Positions 1 through 8,130 of a stretch of DNA of 18,914 bases are shown here, in pieces (positions within the stretch are counted from its first letter, which is position 1; the number at the start of each line of letters is the position of its first letter). Made by a program: the position numbers and the translations under genes. This DNA is from SZUA-254 sp035292425 (GTDB lineage: Bacteria; Bacteroidota; Ignavibacteria; UBA10030; SZUA-254). Where the stretch lies: contig DATDQD010000224.1 in NCBI GenBank assembly GCA_035292425.1, forward strand, positions 1-18,914, read 5' to 3'. Under the pieces are notes generated by a model. It saw nothing but the letters and a program-made list of their open reading frames with translations, ran no database searches and had not been told where the DNA came from.

Positions 1-959
1 TCGTCGAATCCGGAGAGGTAGTCGTACATCCGTCCGCGAAAGCTGAACGCCAGCCTCGCGGCGACACATCTGCCCGCCTCGCTCAGCGACGCGTACCAGA
101 GCCAGCCGTTGCGCCGAAACTCTCCGGCGACCGACCTCTGAAACGCGGCGCTCCTGGAGTCATGGAAGAGGCCCGGGAAACCCGCGGCGTTCCATCTGCG
201 CTGGTGGAGCGTCACAAGATCTTCGTAAAACCGCTCCCATCCCCCGGGATCGTTCTCGCTGAGGACGACCGGACTGCCCGGCCCGTCCGCAAGCTTCAGC
301 GCCTGGTTCATGCGCCTGCGCACGCCCGGGGCGAGCCCCCTGACGAATTCTTCGGTTCGCGCCCGTACCTCGATGGAGGGGCAGAGGTCGCCGGGTGATT
401 CCTTCACGGCGAACCCCCGCGACCTGAGCGCGGGGACGACAAAGGTCGCCGCCGGGCCGCCGGGGCGCAAATTCACGAGGTCGACCCTGGCAATTGAACC
501 GCGGTTCCGGTGGAGGTAGTCGGCGAACGCCCGCCCGACCGCCTGCCCGAATTCCGGATCGATGAGGATGTCGAGATAATCGCTGGGGCCGTCGTCCAGG
601 AAAAGGCCCCCGGACCGCGTGTACGCATCGCCCGATCCGATCAACCGGAGAACCCCCGGCTCCTGCATGATCCCGCGCCCGGAGAACAACGGCGCGGCGC
701 CGACAAGCTTCCCGCCCGACGTGAACATTACAATGTTCAACCGTCGTCCGCCGCCGAAATGCCTCCACCAGAGGGACTGCCATTCGAACGTCAGGTACAC
801 CGGGGCGTCGGATGCGGCGACCAGCGCGTTCCACGCCTGAGGCGTGACGGCCGGCGGGGTGAAATCGGACACCACCCGGACGGAGACGTTCCCCGCGATT
901 TCCGCGCCGTCGTCGATCTCGCCGGCGGGGGCTTCGGGCATGGTCATGCGGGAGTTCAT
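1..959 (-). CDS. GNAT/CelD-BcsL-like acyltransferase of the EPS operon (3' end cut by window edge)
   Basis: About 319 residues are visible, reading without a stop to the left edge; the C-terminus lies outside. The central part (about residues 70-110) reads GGGRRLNIVMFTSGGKLVGAAPLF, here only named by its ends GGGRR and AAPLF, and the last visible residues (RGRMYDYLSGFD) match the BioF2/CelD-like GNAT fold (PF13480 type), whose members acylate sugars or aminoacyl acceptors in polysaccharide loci. The ATG at 959 overlaps the TGA of the deacetylase gene in an ATGA arrangement, indicating translational coupling. Two more in-frame ATGs follow within seven codons, so the exact start is slightly uncertain. 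No signal peptide or membrane segment is seen at the N-terminus, so a cytoplasmic enzyme is likely. Inference: it acylates a sugar or the product of the neighbouring deacetylase. The substrate cannot be read from the sequence. Confidence 0.75.
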   Translation of the reverse strand, partial: MNSRMTMPEAPAGEIDDGAEIAGNVSVRVVSDFTPPAVTPQAWNALVAASDAPVYLTFEWQSLWWRHFGGGRRLNIVMFTSGGKLVGAAPLFSGRGIMQEPGVLRLIGSGDAYTRSGGLFLDDGPSDYLDILIDPEFGQAVGRAFADYLHRNRGSIARVDLVNLRPGGPAATFVVPALRSRGFAVKESPGDLCPSIEVRARTEEFVRGLAPGVRRRMNQALKLADGPGSPVVLSENDPGGWERFYEDLVTLHQRRWNAAGFPGLFHDSRSAAFQRSVAGEFRRNGWLWYASLSEAGRCVAARLAFSFRGRMYDYLSGFD

Positions 960-1816
960 CGCGGCTTCGCTCCGGTCGCGACGATTCCCGACGTGCCGTC
1001 GAGACGCGTGACGAATTGTTTCATTTTCCATCTCATCCATTCAAACCGTTCGTAGGGGGTGACGACCTGGAGCCAGAATCCGAGCGGGAGGATGTCGACC
1101 GACGGGGCGATCCTCCTGATGTCAAAGGGATCGGTTCCGAAGGCCGCCGGACCGGAATACACTCCGCATCCATACGTATATCCCGCATCCCTCACGAGCC
1201 GGCGGACATCGGCGTTGTTCAGACCGTACGGGTACGAAAACGTCCGGACCGGCGCGTTGATCAGTATTTCCAGCAGCATCCTGGACCGCGTGATCTCCTC
1301 CCACGCCTGGCCCCTAGAAATCTGGGTCAGCCTGGGGTGGGTCAGCGAGTGCGACCCGATCTCGAAGCCGGCGGAGTGGAGTTCCACGATCTGTTCCGGA
1401 GTCATCAGCGGCACCGGGGTGATGCCGTAGCCCGAATCCCAGTCGTTCATCCTGATCTTCGGGTCCGCGATGACGAAAACCACGGCTTTCATGCCGTACT
1501 CCAGGAGTATCGGGAGGGCGAGCTCGTGCGTGTCGCCGTAGCCGTCGTCGAATGTCAGGATGATCGGCTTGCGGGGGAGGTTCAGTTCCCCGCGCTTGAA
1601 GAGATCGAAATCGTTGAATGTAATCGCTGTGAAACCCATCCGCTCGAGGATCCGGAGATGACTGCGGAAGACCTTTGCATCGATGCAGAATTCGCGTTCG
1701 CCGGGGCTCACCTCTTCGTCATCGACGATCCGGTGGTACATCAGGACCTTGATCCTCTCCGGGTTTCCCGCGGAAATCCCCTCGACGGGGGCCTGGATGT
1801 CGGATCCCGACGTCAC
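956..1816 (-). CDS. Polysaccharide deacetylase (NodB/CE4 family)
   Basis: 286 residues. It carries the NodB motifs in order: motif 1 TFDDGYGD (base D90, metal ligand D91), motif 2 HSLTH (metal ligands H156 and H160) and motif 3 FSYPYG (193-198). These are the residues expected for a metal-dependent enzyme removing N- or O-acetyl groups from a GlcNAc-type polymer or a lipid-linked sugar. An opening VLMYHRI segment (24-30) is typical of EPS-locus deacetylases. There is no signal peptide, which suggests a cytoplasmic or loosely attached enzyme. The start is GTG at 1816, overlapping the TGA of the upstream glycosyltransferase (GTGA); the stop overlaps the next ATG. The pairing of a deacetylase with an acyltransferase resembles XrtA/PEP-CTERM-type EPS clusters, but no exosortase is visible here. 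Family assignment is firm; the substrate is unknown. Confidence 0.9.
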   Translation of the reverse strand: MTSGSDIQAPVEGISAGNPERIKVLMYHRIVDDEEVSPGEREFCIDAKVFRSHLRILERMGFTAITFNDFDLFKRGELNLPRKPIILTFDDGYGDTHELALPILLEYGMKAVVFVIADPKIRMNDWDSGYGITPVPLMTPEQIVELHSAGFEIGSHSLTHPRLTQISRGQAWEEITRSRMLLEILINAPVRTFSYPYGLNNADVRRLVRDAGYTYGCGVYSGPAAFGTDPFDIRRIAPSVDILPLGFWLQVVTPYERFEWMRWKMKQFVTRLDGTSGIVATGAKPR

Positions 1817-3063
1817 CGGGCGGTCTCCGCCGTGATGCGTTGCCCGGGGGCCCGGCCCTCACGGCCGGTATTCTTCCGGTTCCTGAAGGCATCCTCATAG
1901 GCCCGTTCGAGTTCATGGCCGATGACGGACCACTCGTATCTCCGGCGCATCAGTTCGTAGCCGTTGGAGGCCAGTTTCTGCCGCAGCGCACGGTCTTTCA
2001 GGAGCGTCACGACCGATTCGGCGAACGCCCCGGGATCGTCGGCGATCATGATCGATTCGCCGTGCACCGCATCGATTCCCTCGGCGCCGATGGCTGTCGA
2101 TACCACCGGTTTTTTCATTGCGAAGGACTCCACGATTTTCAAACGCGTTCCGCCGCCCATTCGGAGCGGCACGATGCTCACGGCCGCCCTGTCGACGTAG
2201 GGCCTGACATCCTCTACCCTTCCGGTGACGACAACCCGTTCGGACCGCATCGCCAGGAGGCGCGGAGGAGGATCCGCCCCGACGACGAGAATCCTGGCCC
2301 CGGGGACCTTGTCGAGAATGAGCGGAAAAATGTTTTCCAGGAAGTAATACATCCCGTCGTAGTTCGGGACATATTTCATCATCCCGGTGAAGACGATCGT
2401 CCCGTCCTCAGGTTCGGCCGGCGACGGCCTGAAGTAGGACGAGTCCACGCCGTTCGGCAGGATGAATTTTTTCACCGCCGGCAGGTCCGCGTCCAGGAGC
2501 GCCCTGTCCCGCTCCGAGGTGACCAGCACCAGGTCCTGTTTCCTGCAGGCCGCCATCTCCTCGCGGTACACCTTCCGGTATTCCTCGTAGTAATGAAATT
2601 TCCTGAACGGGTTGGAGGCCATCTGCCACTGCCGCCGGATGAGGTCGTACTCGATGTTGTGTTCGTCGAGGATTTTTACCGCGTCGGTGGGAAGATCGTA
2701 CGCGGCCATGTGCGGAAATTCCGTCTGGACCAGGTCGTACCGGCCGTTCTCCAGTTCGTTCAGCAGGATAGTTTCGGTCCCCCGGTCCCAGCCCATATGA
2801 TAGAAGAAACTGTTGGGGGTCAGGGTGGAATACGCCTGGCCGAGGCGCCGGTAGACCCGCGTCCATCGCCTGGCGGCAAGAATGACCTTCGCGAGCCGGC
2901 CGCCGAACGCCCCGCGCAGGTCATCGTCGCTCCCCGGGTAGCCGGGGTAGATGACCGTAACTTCGTGCCTGGCCGCCATCTGTTTCAGGAGGTTGAACAC
3001 TCTCAGTGCGCCGCCGAACTGCGGCGGGTACGGACAGTACGGCATGATGTGGAGGATTTTCAC
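1813..3063 (-). CDS. GT4-type glycosyltransferase (PEP-CTERM/EpsH-associated sugar transferase-like)
   Basis: 416 residues from a GTG at 3063 that overlaps the flippase TGA (GTGA). The reading frame is open further upstream, but that part only mirrors the flippase in another frame; a GT-B domain starts cleanly at VKILHIMPYCPYPPQFGGA. The N-terminal glycine-rich acceptor-side loop (P13-G18) and the C-terminal block GGGTRLKIVESFAMKKPVV followed by GAEGI are the usual GT4 nucleotide-sugar-binding features, with the glutamate of ES matching the conserved EX7E-like position. The protein should transfer a sugar from an NDP-sugar to the lipid-linked repeat unit on the cytoplasmic face of the inner membrane. 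The layout is similar to the sugar transferases found in XrtA-type EPS clusters (TIGR03087-like); this is a resemblance from memory, not a search result. Donor and acceptor are unknown. Confidence 0.87.
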   Translation of the reverse strand: MKILHIMPYCPYPPQFGGALRVFNLLKQMAARHEVTVIYPGYPGSDDDLRGAFGGRLAKVILAARRWTRVYRRLGQAYSTLTPNSFFYHMGWDRGTETILLNELENGRYDLVQTEFPHMAAYDLPTDAVKILDEHNIEYDLIRRQWQMASNPFRKFHYYEEYRKVYREEMAACRKQDLVLVTSERDRALLDADLPAVKKFILPNGVDSSYFRPSPAEPEDGTIVFTGMMKYVPNYDGMYYFLENIFPLILDKVPGARILVVGADPPPRLLAMRSERVVVTGRVEDVRPYVDRAAVSIVPLRMGGGTRLKIVESFAMKKPVVSTAIGAEGIDAVHGESIMIADDPGAFAESVVTLLKDRALRQKLASNGYELMRRRYEWSVIGHELERAYEDAFRNRKNTGREGRAPGQRITAETAR

Positions 3064-4601
3064 TGACCGCCGCTCCTCTCCGGCACGATCCGCCTGATCA
3101 GGCCCCGGAGGTTGACGAATTCCCGGAAAAACCTTATTTCCTCCGGCCTGAATGTTTTCATCAGCAGGAGCGTTCCCGCATAGAAAATCCCGCCCGCCGC
3201 GGCGTGGACCATCCACGGGATGCCCGGTATGATCCGGCCGATCGCCCCGAGCAGGAGGATCGTCGCGATCCCGCCGGCGGTCGATTTCCACAGGACCTTG
3301 AGGCTCGAACCTTCGAATATCGATTTCGGCAGGATCAGCAGGTTGCACACCAGGACGAATAATTCCGTGATCGTGGTGGCGATGGCGGCGCCGACCCCGC
3401 CGTTGTCCATCCGCGCCTGCGTATAGGGTATCATCAGGTAGTTCATCCCCACGTTGAGCAGGACCGCGACGAACGATATGATCGCCAGCTGTTTCTGCTT
3501 GTCGCAGGCGATGATCGCCGTGGCGAGGACCATGTCCAGGTAGAGCAGCAGCAGCCCCGCGGCGAAAATCCGGAGGTTGAGCACCGCCGGGGCATAGTTT
3601 TCGATTCCGAAGAGGAAGCCGATGATGTCGGGCGAAAAATAGAAACACAGGATACTGATCGGGATTCCCGTGAGAAGAATAAAATCCAGTCCTTTCTGCG
3701 TCGTGCGGGCCAGAAGCATGTTCTCCTTGCCGTACAGTTTCGACAACACGGGCAGAATGGCGATCGTAAAAATGCTCGGGAGGAACACCAGGACGTCATA
3801 AAATTTATAGGCTACCCCGTACCATCCCACGACCTTTTCCGGCGTCATGAGCGAAAGCATGACCGTATCGATCCGGTAATAGACGACCCCGAAAATCGTC
3901 CAGAGCAGGAAGGGGAAGCCCTCCTTCATCAGTATCCATGCCTTGGCCCGGTCGAACCGCGGGAGGCGGGGGACATACCGCCTGAAATACCCCGCGGTGA
4001 TGATGAAATTGATGAGCGATCCGGCGGTCATGACCGCGGCGATGACGATTTCGTTGCCCCCGAGGAAGAGCGCCGTGATCCCTACCGCGGAGACGAACAT
4101 CTTCTCGACGATCGCTCCGATGGCCGTGTACGTTGTGACCTCGAAACCGAGGAACGACCCGGAAAGAACCGTCCTCGAGGCGTTCCAGACCATCTCCACG
4201 CCGAAGATCGCGAGGATGATGACGACGGGTGTGGAGTACCCTGCCGCGAGTGCGAACATCAGCATCCCGACGAGGGAGAACACCCACAGGCCGAGCCTGA
4301 AGCCGATCGAATTGACGAGGATCTCGCCGGCCGCTGCGCGGTTCCTGGAGACCCGTCGAGCGATGCTGAACCTGCCGTCGTAGGTCACCAGGACGACGAA
4401 CATCGCCGCGACCATCTCGGCGAGGTAAATCCGGCCGTATCTCTCCGGGCCCAGGATGCGCGGCAGGAAGAGCATCAGGACAAAGCTCGAGGCCCAGGTG
4501 ACGAGCTGTTGCCCGAACTGCACCGCGGTGTTCCTGGCGACCGACTGTGCGATGTCCCTGGACTGTGTGACGCCCCCGGGCTGTGTGAAGTCCCTGTTCA
4601 T
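3060..4601 (-). CDS. Wzx-type polysaccharide flippase (MATE/MOP superfamily)
   Basis: 513 residues from the first ATG at 4601; a TTG at 4643 would add 14 residues and overlap the previous gene. The protein is very hydrophobic, with roughly 12-14 membrane segments. It begins with the family's usual amphipathic stretch followed by LPRILGPERYGRIYLA, which matches the RfbX/Wzx start (typically LxRxLGPxxYG). Such proteins flip the undecaprenyl-linked repeat unit across the inner membrane for Wzy polymerisation. The start lies 7 bases after the stop of the WecG/TagA-like gene, and the end overlaps the next gene by 4 bases, so the three are co-translated. The first 25 or so residues are coded by a three-copy 18-bp tandem repeat (4543-4596), which is unusual for this family. 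No strong Shine-Dalgarno sequence is seen before the ATG. Confidence 0.9.
   Translation of the reverse strand: MNRDFTQPGGVTQSRDIAQSVARNTAVQFGQQLVTWASSFVLMLFLPRILGPERYGRIYLAEMVAAMFVVLVTYDGRFSIARRVSRNRAAAGEILVNSIGFRLGLWVFSLVGMLMFALAAGYSTPVVIILAIFGVEMVWNASRTVLSGSFLGFEVTTYTAIGAIVEKMFVSAVGITALFLGGNEIVIAAVMTAGSLINFIITAGYFRRYVPRLPRFDRAKAWILMKEGFPFLLWTIFGVVYYRIDTVMLSLMTPEKVVGWYGVAYKFYDVLVFLPSIFTIAILPVLSKLYGKENMLLARTTQKGLDFILLTGIPISILCFYFSPDIIGFLFGIENYAPAVLNLRIFAAGLLLLYLDMVLATAIIACDKQKQLAIISFVAVLLNVGMNYLMIPYTQARMDNGGVGAAIATTITELFVLVCNLLILPKSIFEGSSLKVLWKSTAGGIATILLLGAIGRIIPGIPWMVHAAAGGIFYAGTLLLMKTFRPEEIRFFREFVNLRGLIRRIVPERSGGQ
4543..4596. repeat. Three tandem 18-bp units at the 5' end of the flippase gene
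   Basis: The units 4543-4560, 4561-4578 and 4579-4596 are exactly 18 bp each. Units 1 and 3 differ at 3 positions, units 1 and 2 at 4. They encode a six-residue period in the N-terminus of the flippase (DFTQPG, GVTQSR, DIAQSV). The unit length keeps the frame, so copy-number change would lengthen or shorten the cytoplasmic N-terminus without destroying the gene. Confidence 0.7.
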
Positions 4602-4608
4602 GGGGTGG

Positions 4609-5463
4609 TCACCGGCCCTTCGGGTGCTCTCGAATCCGGTCAATCGCGCACCTCACGGCAAAGCTCGGCAGCGCCAGCATCCTCCGCCACCGACGGGGTT
4701 CGCAGTAGAGCCGGTGCAGCCATTCCAGCCCGATCTTCCTGATCCATTCCGGGGCCCGGACGGATTTCCCGGTGATGAAATCGAACGTTCCGCCAACGCC
4801 GATCGCGACCGACACGTCGAGCCGGTGGAGATTCCCCGATATCCAGAGGTCCTGGCGGGGTGCCCCGTAGGCCACCAGGAGGATGTCGGGCCGGACAGCG
4901 TTGATCCGGGCGCATATCTCCTCTTCCTCGTCCGGGGATGGCGAGCCGCCGTACGTTCCCACGATCGCGAGTCCGGGGTTTTTCCCCCTGAGGATATCCG
5001 CGGCCCGGTCCGCCACGCCGGGGGCCGCCCCCAGGAAGAAGAAGGTGTATCCCTTGCGCGCCGCGATGCCGGCGAGCCGTTCCACGACGTCGACCCCCGC
5101 GACCCGTTCGCGGAACGGGACGCCGTAGATCTTCGAAGCGTACACGACCCCGATCCCGTCGGGGAACGAGAGCGAGGTCTTGTTGAGGGTCCGCAGGAAC
5201 ACGGGGTTCCTTTGCGCTTCCATGATGAACTCCGGGTTGACGGTCGCGACCTGGTGTTTATCGCCGGATCGGATGAACGATTCGAGGAGGTCGAGGGTCT
5301 CCCGGTTTGTCACATCGTCGACCCTGACGCCGAGTATTTTCGCCGACCTGCGCGCCGGAGCCGGGGCGGAATTCACCCGGCCGCCGATCTCCGCCTGGAG
5401 TGCCGGTCCCTGGACGGGTATTTCGTTGTCCGTCGAGAGTTCTCGCATCGGGAATGTGACCAC
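4609..5463 (-). CDS. WecG/TagA/CpsF family glycosyltransferase
   Basis: 284 residues from GTG at 5463; an alternative in-frame ATG at 5448 would remove five residues, and neither has a clear Shine-Dalgarno sequence. The conserved family core starts near residue 42. Visible motifs are TVNPEF (74-79), the PDGIG block with the conserved aspartate D102, YGAPRQDLW (199-207), GVGGTFDFITG (222-232) and RAPEWIRKIGLEWL (236-249). Family members (GT26) transfer ManNAc, ManNAcA or a related sugar to a polyprenyl-diphosphate-linked GlcNAc, normally the second committed step after WecA/TagO. That fits the WecA-like enzyme encoded at 12672-14621. A roughly 40-residue N-terminal extension rich in Pro and Ala is not part of the core. 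The conserved C-terminal basic segment, thought to contact the membrane, is present. Confidence 0.9.
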   Translation of the reverse strand: MVTFPMRELSTDNEIPVQGPALQAEIGGRVNSAPAPARRSAKILGVRVDDVTNRETLDLLESFIRSGDKHQVATVNPEFIMEAQRNPVFLRTLNKTSLSFPDGIGVVYASKIYGVPFRERVAGVDVVERLAGIAARKGYTFFFLGAAPGVADRAADILRGKNPGLAIVGTYGGSPSPDEEEEICARINAVRPDILLVAYGAPRQDLWISGNLHRLDVSVAIGVGGTFDFITGKSVRAPEWIRKIGLEWLHRLYCEPRRWRRMLALPSFAVRCAIDRIREHPKGR

Positions 5464-5581
5464 ATGTTAATGAATATCGGGTTCCGCGGCCTGCGCGGCC
5501 GGGAGAAAAAAATAGTTGAAGGGGATCTCCATGCTCGTCTGGCCGTCCCGTGCAGAGACCCGCACACTCCCGGACCGCGTA

Positions 5582-7105
5582 TCAGTTGCTTGCAACGGCT
5601 TCCGCGTCTTCCTGGCGCTGCAGTCGCTCGAGGGCGGGGGAGAGACCCATCAGCGCGCCCAGGTAGACCATGTTCCTGTAGAACGTGAGCTGGAGGTCGT
5701 AAAACGAGACGACCACCTGCCCGAGGACGGCGATGACGGTGACCGCGCAGACCGCCTTGAGGTACGGATCCTTCAACCGCGCAAAGAGCGAGGACGCCCT
5801 CATCACGTGTGAATAAAAGAATAACCAGAGGAGAAAGAACCCGATCACTCCGACCTTGACCATCATCCAGAAGATCTCGTTGTGCGGGATGTACTCGGCG
5901 AGCGTGAAGGGGATTTTCGGGAGCTTGATCGGCTGAAGGTACTTGTTGCCGAATCCGATCCCGGCCGTCGGCGAGGATTTCACCGTCTGGGCGAGGTTGT
6001 AATTTTCGAAATCGCGGTACAGGTTCGAATAATACCGTTCACCCGCCTCTTCGCGGGTGGTGCCGAGCGAGGACCGCACCAGGAACGCCCCGTGTCCGAT
6101 ACCGCCCGAGGGGCTGTCCCAGAAGATTCCGAGGTAGACCGCCGCCACAAGCAGGACCGGGACGAGCATCTTCAGAAAATTGCGGCGGGGTCTGCTCTCG
6201 ATCAGCGCCAGGAAGGCGGCGACCGATGCGCCGAGGGCGGCCCATGTCGCGCGACGCTGCGCGAGGAAAAACACCGCGATCATCGGGGGGAAGAGCCATG
6301 TCAGGAACAGCCGCTGGGAGTTGCGGGCCCTGTACAGGTAGAGCCCCGCCAGGAGCACCACGAGGGTCACGAAAAAGAGGGGATCTTCGTGGCTCGTCAG
6401 CTCGTCGCGTCTCCCGAAACTGAACCCGAGGTTGACCACCCGCACGACGCCCTGGATCGTCTTGAACGAGAGGGCCGCGATGATCACCCAGAAGAGCTGC
6501 CTCACCTGGTCTTTCGTCTGGATGATCTGCGGGACGAAAAAGAACATGATGCCAAGGTAGAAGAGCGCGCGGATCTCCCACAGCGCCGGCAGGAAATCGC
6601 CGCCGCGGCCGATGCCCAGCACCGCACCCGCGGCGAGCCACGAGAAGAACAGGGTCGCCGGCGCCCAGCCGGGCACCCTGCTCAGGACGACTTTTTTCCC
6701 CGTAATGATGAGCAGCACCCACGCGAGGATGACGAAAAAGAGATGCAGTTCCAGCGGGTTGGCAACGGCCGGTCCCACGTTTTGCAGGACTTTGAGCGAT
6801 TTCAGGTTCTGGAAGTACTCGATCCCGATGATCGAACGTTCGTACCCCCCGGGAGGGAACTGGTCGAAGAGAAGAACGCATCCCACGAAGAACATGAATC
6901 CCCAGTCGACGCGGTAGAGCGTCAGCACGACGACTGCGACAGCCCCAAGGAGCGACACGGCAGTAAAGACGGAACCGCCGGAAACCACGTAGATCATCGC
7001 GATGATCACCGATCCCGCCGTCAGTGCGGCGATATCGTACCGGCCGGTGCGGGACCTGACGCCCTGAGCGCCGGTGATCGCGCGTTCATATAATATGGAG
7101 ATCAT
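5582..7105 (-). CDS. O-antigen ligase/polymerase-like membrane protein (Wzy/WaaL family)
   Basis: 507 residues with about 10-12 hydrophobic segments. The large loop (about residues 330-410) ends with YIPHNEIFWMMVKVG (histidine H408), the usual position of the Wzy_C/O-antigen ligase motif (PF04932), in which the polymer or ligation chemistry occurs on the periplasmic side. A GIGFGNKY segment before it also fits the family (typically G.G.G). In an operon with Wzx and Wzz homologues, a Wzy polymerase joining flipped repeat units is the most likely role; a ligase role cannot be excluded. The ATG at 7105 is 23 bases after the stop of the small membrane protein gene. Its stop is followed by a 118-bp gap before the WecG/TagA-like gene, the longest gap in this operon. 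No alternative function is suggested by the context. Confidence 0.85.
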   Translation of the reverse strand: MISILYERAITGAQGVRSRTGRYDIAALTAGSVIIAMIYVVSGGSVFTAVSLLGAVAVVVLTLYRVDWGFMFFVGCVLLFDQFPPGGYERSIIGIEYFQNLKSLKVLQNVGPAVANPLELHLFFVILAWVLLIITGKKVVLSRVPGWAPATLFFSWLAAGAVLGIGRGGDFLPALWEIRALFYLGIMFFFVPQIIQTKDQVRQLFWVIIAALSFKTIQGVVRVVNLGFSFGRRDELTSHEDPLFFVTLVVLLAGLYLYRARNSQRLFLTWLFPPMIAVFFLAQRRATWAALGASVAAFLALIESRPRRNFLKMLVPVLLVAAVYLGIFWDSPSGGIGHGAFLVRSSLGTTREEAGERYYSNLYRDFENYNLAQTVKSSPTAGIGFGNKYLQPIKLPKIPFTLAEYIPHNEIFWMMVKVGVIGFFLLWLFFYSHVMRASSLFARLKDPYLKAVCAVTVIAVLGQVVVSFYDLQLTFYRNMVYLGALMGLSPALERLQRQEDAEAVASN

Positions 7106-7128
7106 TGGGTTTTACGCCGTCCAGGGGG

Positions 7129-7296
7129 TCAGGGGGTGGGTATGGACATGTTGTACAGATAGAGGAGCACAAGCCCGGTCTCAACCGCCGCGGCCAGGGC
7201 GGCGAGCACGTACGTCGAGGCCGTAAATTTTTTCCGACTCTTTCCGAGGAGGAGGACGAAAAACAACATTCCCACCGTGCTGATGAAAGCGATCAT
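7129..7296 (-). CDS. Small two-helix membrane protein (55 aa), uncharacterised
   Basis: A 55-residue reading frame begins at ATG 7296, 14 bases after the stop of the CpsD-like gene, and ends with TGA 23 bases before the O-antigen ligase-like gene. It encodes two hydrophobic segments (about residues 2-18 and 28-49) separated by a basic turn (GKSRKKF), so the loop should face the cytoplasm. Reading frame, spacing and strand fit the operon, and the third-position G/C bias resembles the neighbours. I do not recognise a family. Its place between the chain-length/ATPase pair and the polymerase suggests an accessory or regulatory subunit of the polymerisation machinery; this is inference. Confidence 0.6.
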   Translation of the reverse strand: MIAFISTVGMLFFVLLLGKSRKKFTASTYVLAALAAAVETGLVLLYLYNMSIPTP

Positions 7297-7310
7297 GGTC
7301 TTCGGATCCC

Positions 7311-8087
7311 CTATCCCTTTTCGTCCAGGCGGTTGAAGACAAAACCGAGGACCTGGTGCGGGTTGATTTTCTGAAACATGTTGTCAAGATCCTCTTTCCT
7401 GGTTTTTCCGCTGTCCACGACGACCAGGAGCCCGTTGAGCTGGCCGATGAAGAGGACCGGGATCTCGTCGGACACCGCCGACGGCATGTCGACGATGACG
7501 AAATCGAATTCCTGCTCGAGCGAGTAGATGACGTCCCTGAACGCCGTGAGCTGATCCAGCCCGAGGAGGGGTTTGAGCCTCCCGCGCCCGCGGGGCGCCG
7601 GGGAGGCCTGGGCGGTCGGGCTGCCGGTGTCGTGGAAGAGCGGGACCACCCCGGAATTCAGAACGTAGAGATGTTCCACCGAGGTGCGCGAGACATGGAT
7701 GGCCCCGTTGGTGAATGCCTCGGCGAGCCCGGGCCCGTTGGCCAGTCCGAATATGTCGTGGACGCGGGGTTTCGCGAAGTTCAGATCCACCAGGATTGTT
7801 TTTTTCTGGAATCCCATCGCGAGAGAGACGGCCAGGTTGCAGGCCACGAGGGTTTTCCCCTCGCCGCGGTTGGCGCTGGTGATCCCAAGGGTCAGGTTGA
7901 CGTCCTGCCCCGATCCCGCGAGAGCGGTGTAGTTGAAGGAATTGAAATACCGGAACTTGACGACGCTCTCGTCAATCCGGTTCCCCTTCACCGGGTTTTC
8001 CACGACTGACTTGATCAGCCGGACAAGCCGATGCTCTTTTTTCCCGGGGTCCTGAGAGTCGGTGACTTCGTTTTCTTCGTTGGCCAT
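7311..8087 (-). CDS. CpsD/CapB-like P-loop ATPase without a tyrosine tail
   Basis: 258 residues. The BY-kinase/ParA-like core is clear: Walker A SANRGEGKT (71-79, K78), a Walker A' region ILVDLNFAKP (98-107, D101) and Walker B FVIVDMPS (D200). Such proteins partner with Wzz/GumC-type chain-length proteins and usually autophosphorylate a C-terminal tyrosine cluster to control EPS length. Here no tyrosine occurs after Y188, and Walker A' lacks the usual second Asp (N103, with AK in place of the common RR or RK). A Pro/Gly/Arg-rich insert (about 154-175) splits the core. The gene starts 43 bases downstream of the Wzz-like gene, which itself has no kinase domain. I infer an ATP-binding partner of that protein whose kinase activity is doubtful. 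The start ATG has no obvious Shine-Dalgarno sequence. Confidence 0.82.
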   Translation of the reverse strand: MANEENEVTDSQDPGKKEHRLVRLIKSVVENPVKGNRIDESVVKFRYFNSFNYTALAGSGQDVNLTLGITSANRGEGKTLVACNLAVSLAMGFQKKTILVDLNFAKPRVHDIFGLANGPGLAEAFTNGAIHVSRTSVEHLYVLNSGVVPLFHDTGSPTAQASPAPRGRGRLKPLLGLDQLTAFRDVIYSLEQEFDFVIVDMPSAVSDEIPVLFIGQLNGLLVVVDSGKTRKEDLDNMFQKINPHQVLGFVFNRLDEKG

Positions 8088-8130
8088 AGCGTTGTGCGTT
8101 GCCGATGTGGCGATTCGTATCCCGGGATTG

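Noticed and set aside
3064..3648. Upstream extension of the GT reading frame (about 195 residues)
   Set aside because: It is low-complexity Arg/Gly/Pro-rich sequence in another frame of the flippase gene; the GT-B fold starts at the GTG at 3063.
5487..5501. GC hairpin CGGCC-TGCGC-GGCCG
   Set aside because: On the minus strand the T-run precedes rather than follows it, so it does not fit an intrinsic terminator for the operon.
5467..5532. 21-residue reading frame (minus strand) in the gap before the WecG/TagA-like gene
   Set aside because: No convincing Shine-Dalgarno sequence or family; too short to separate from chance, although a leader peptide cannot be excluded.
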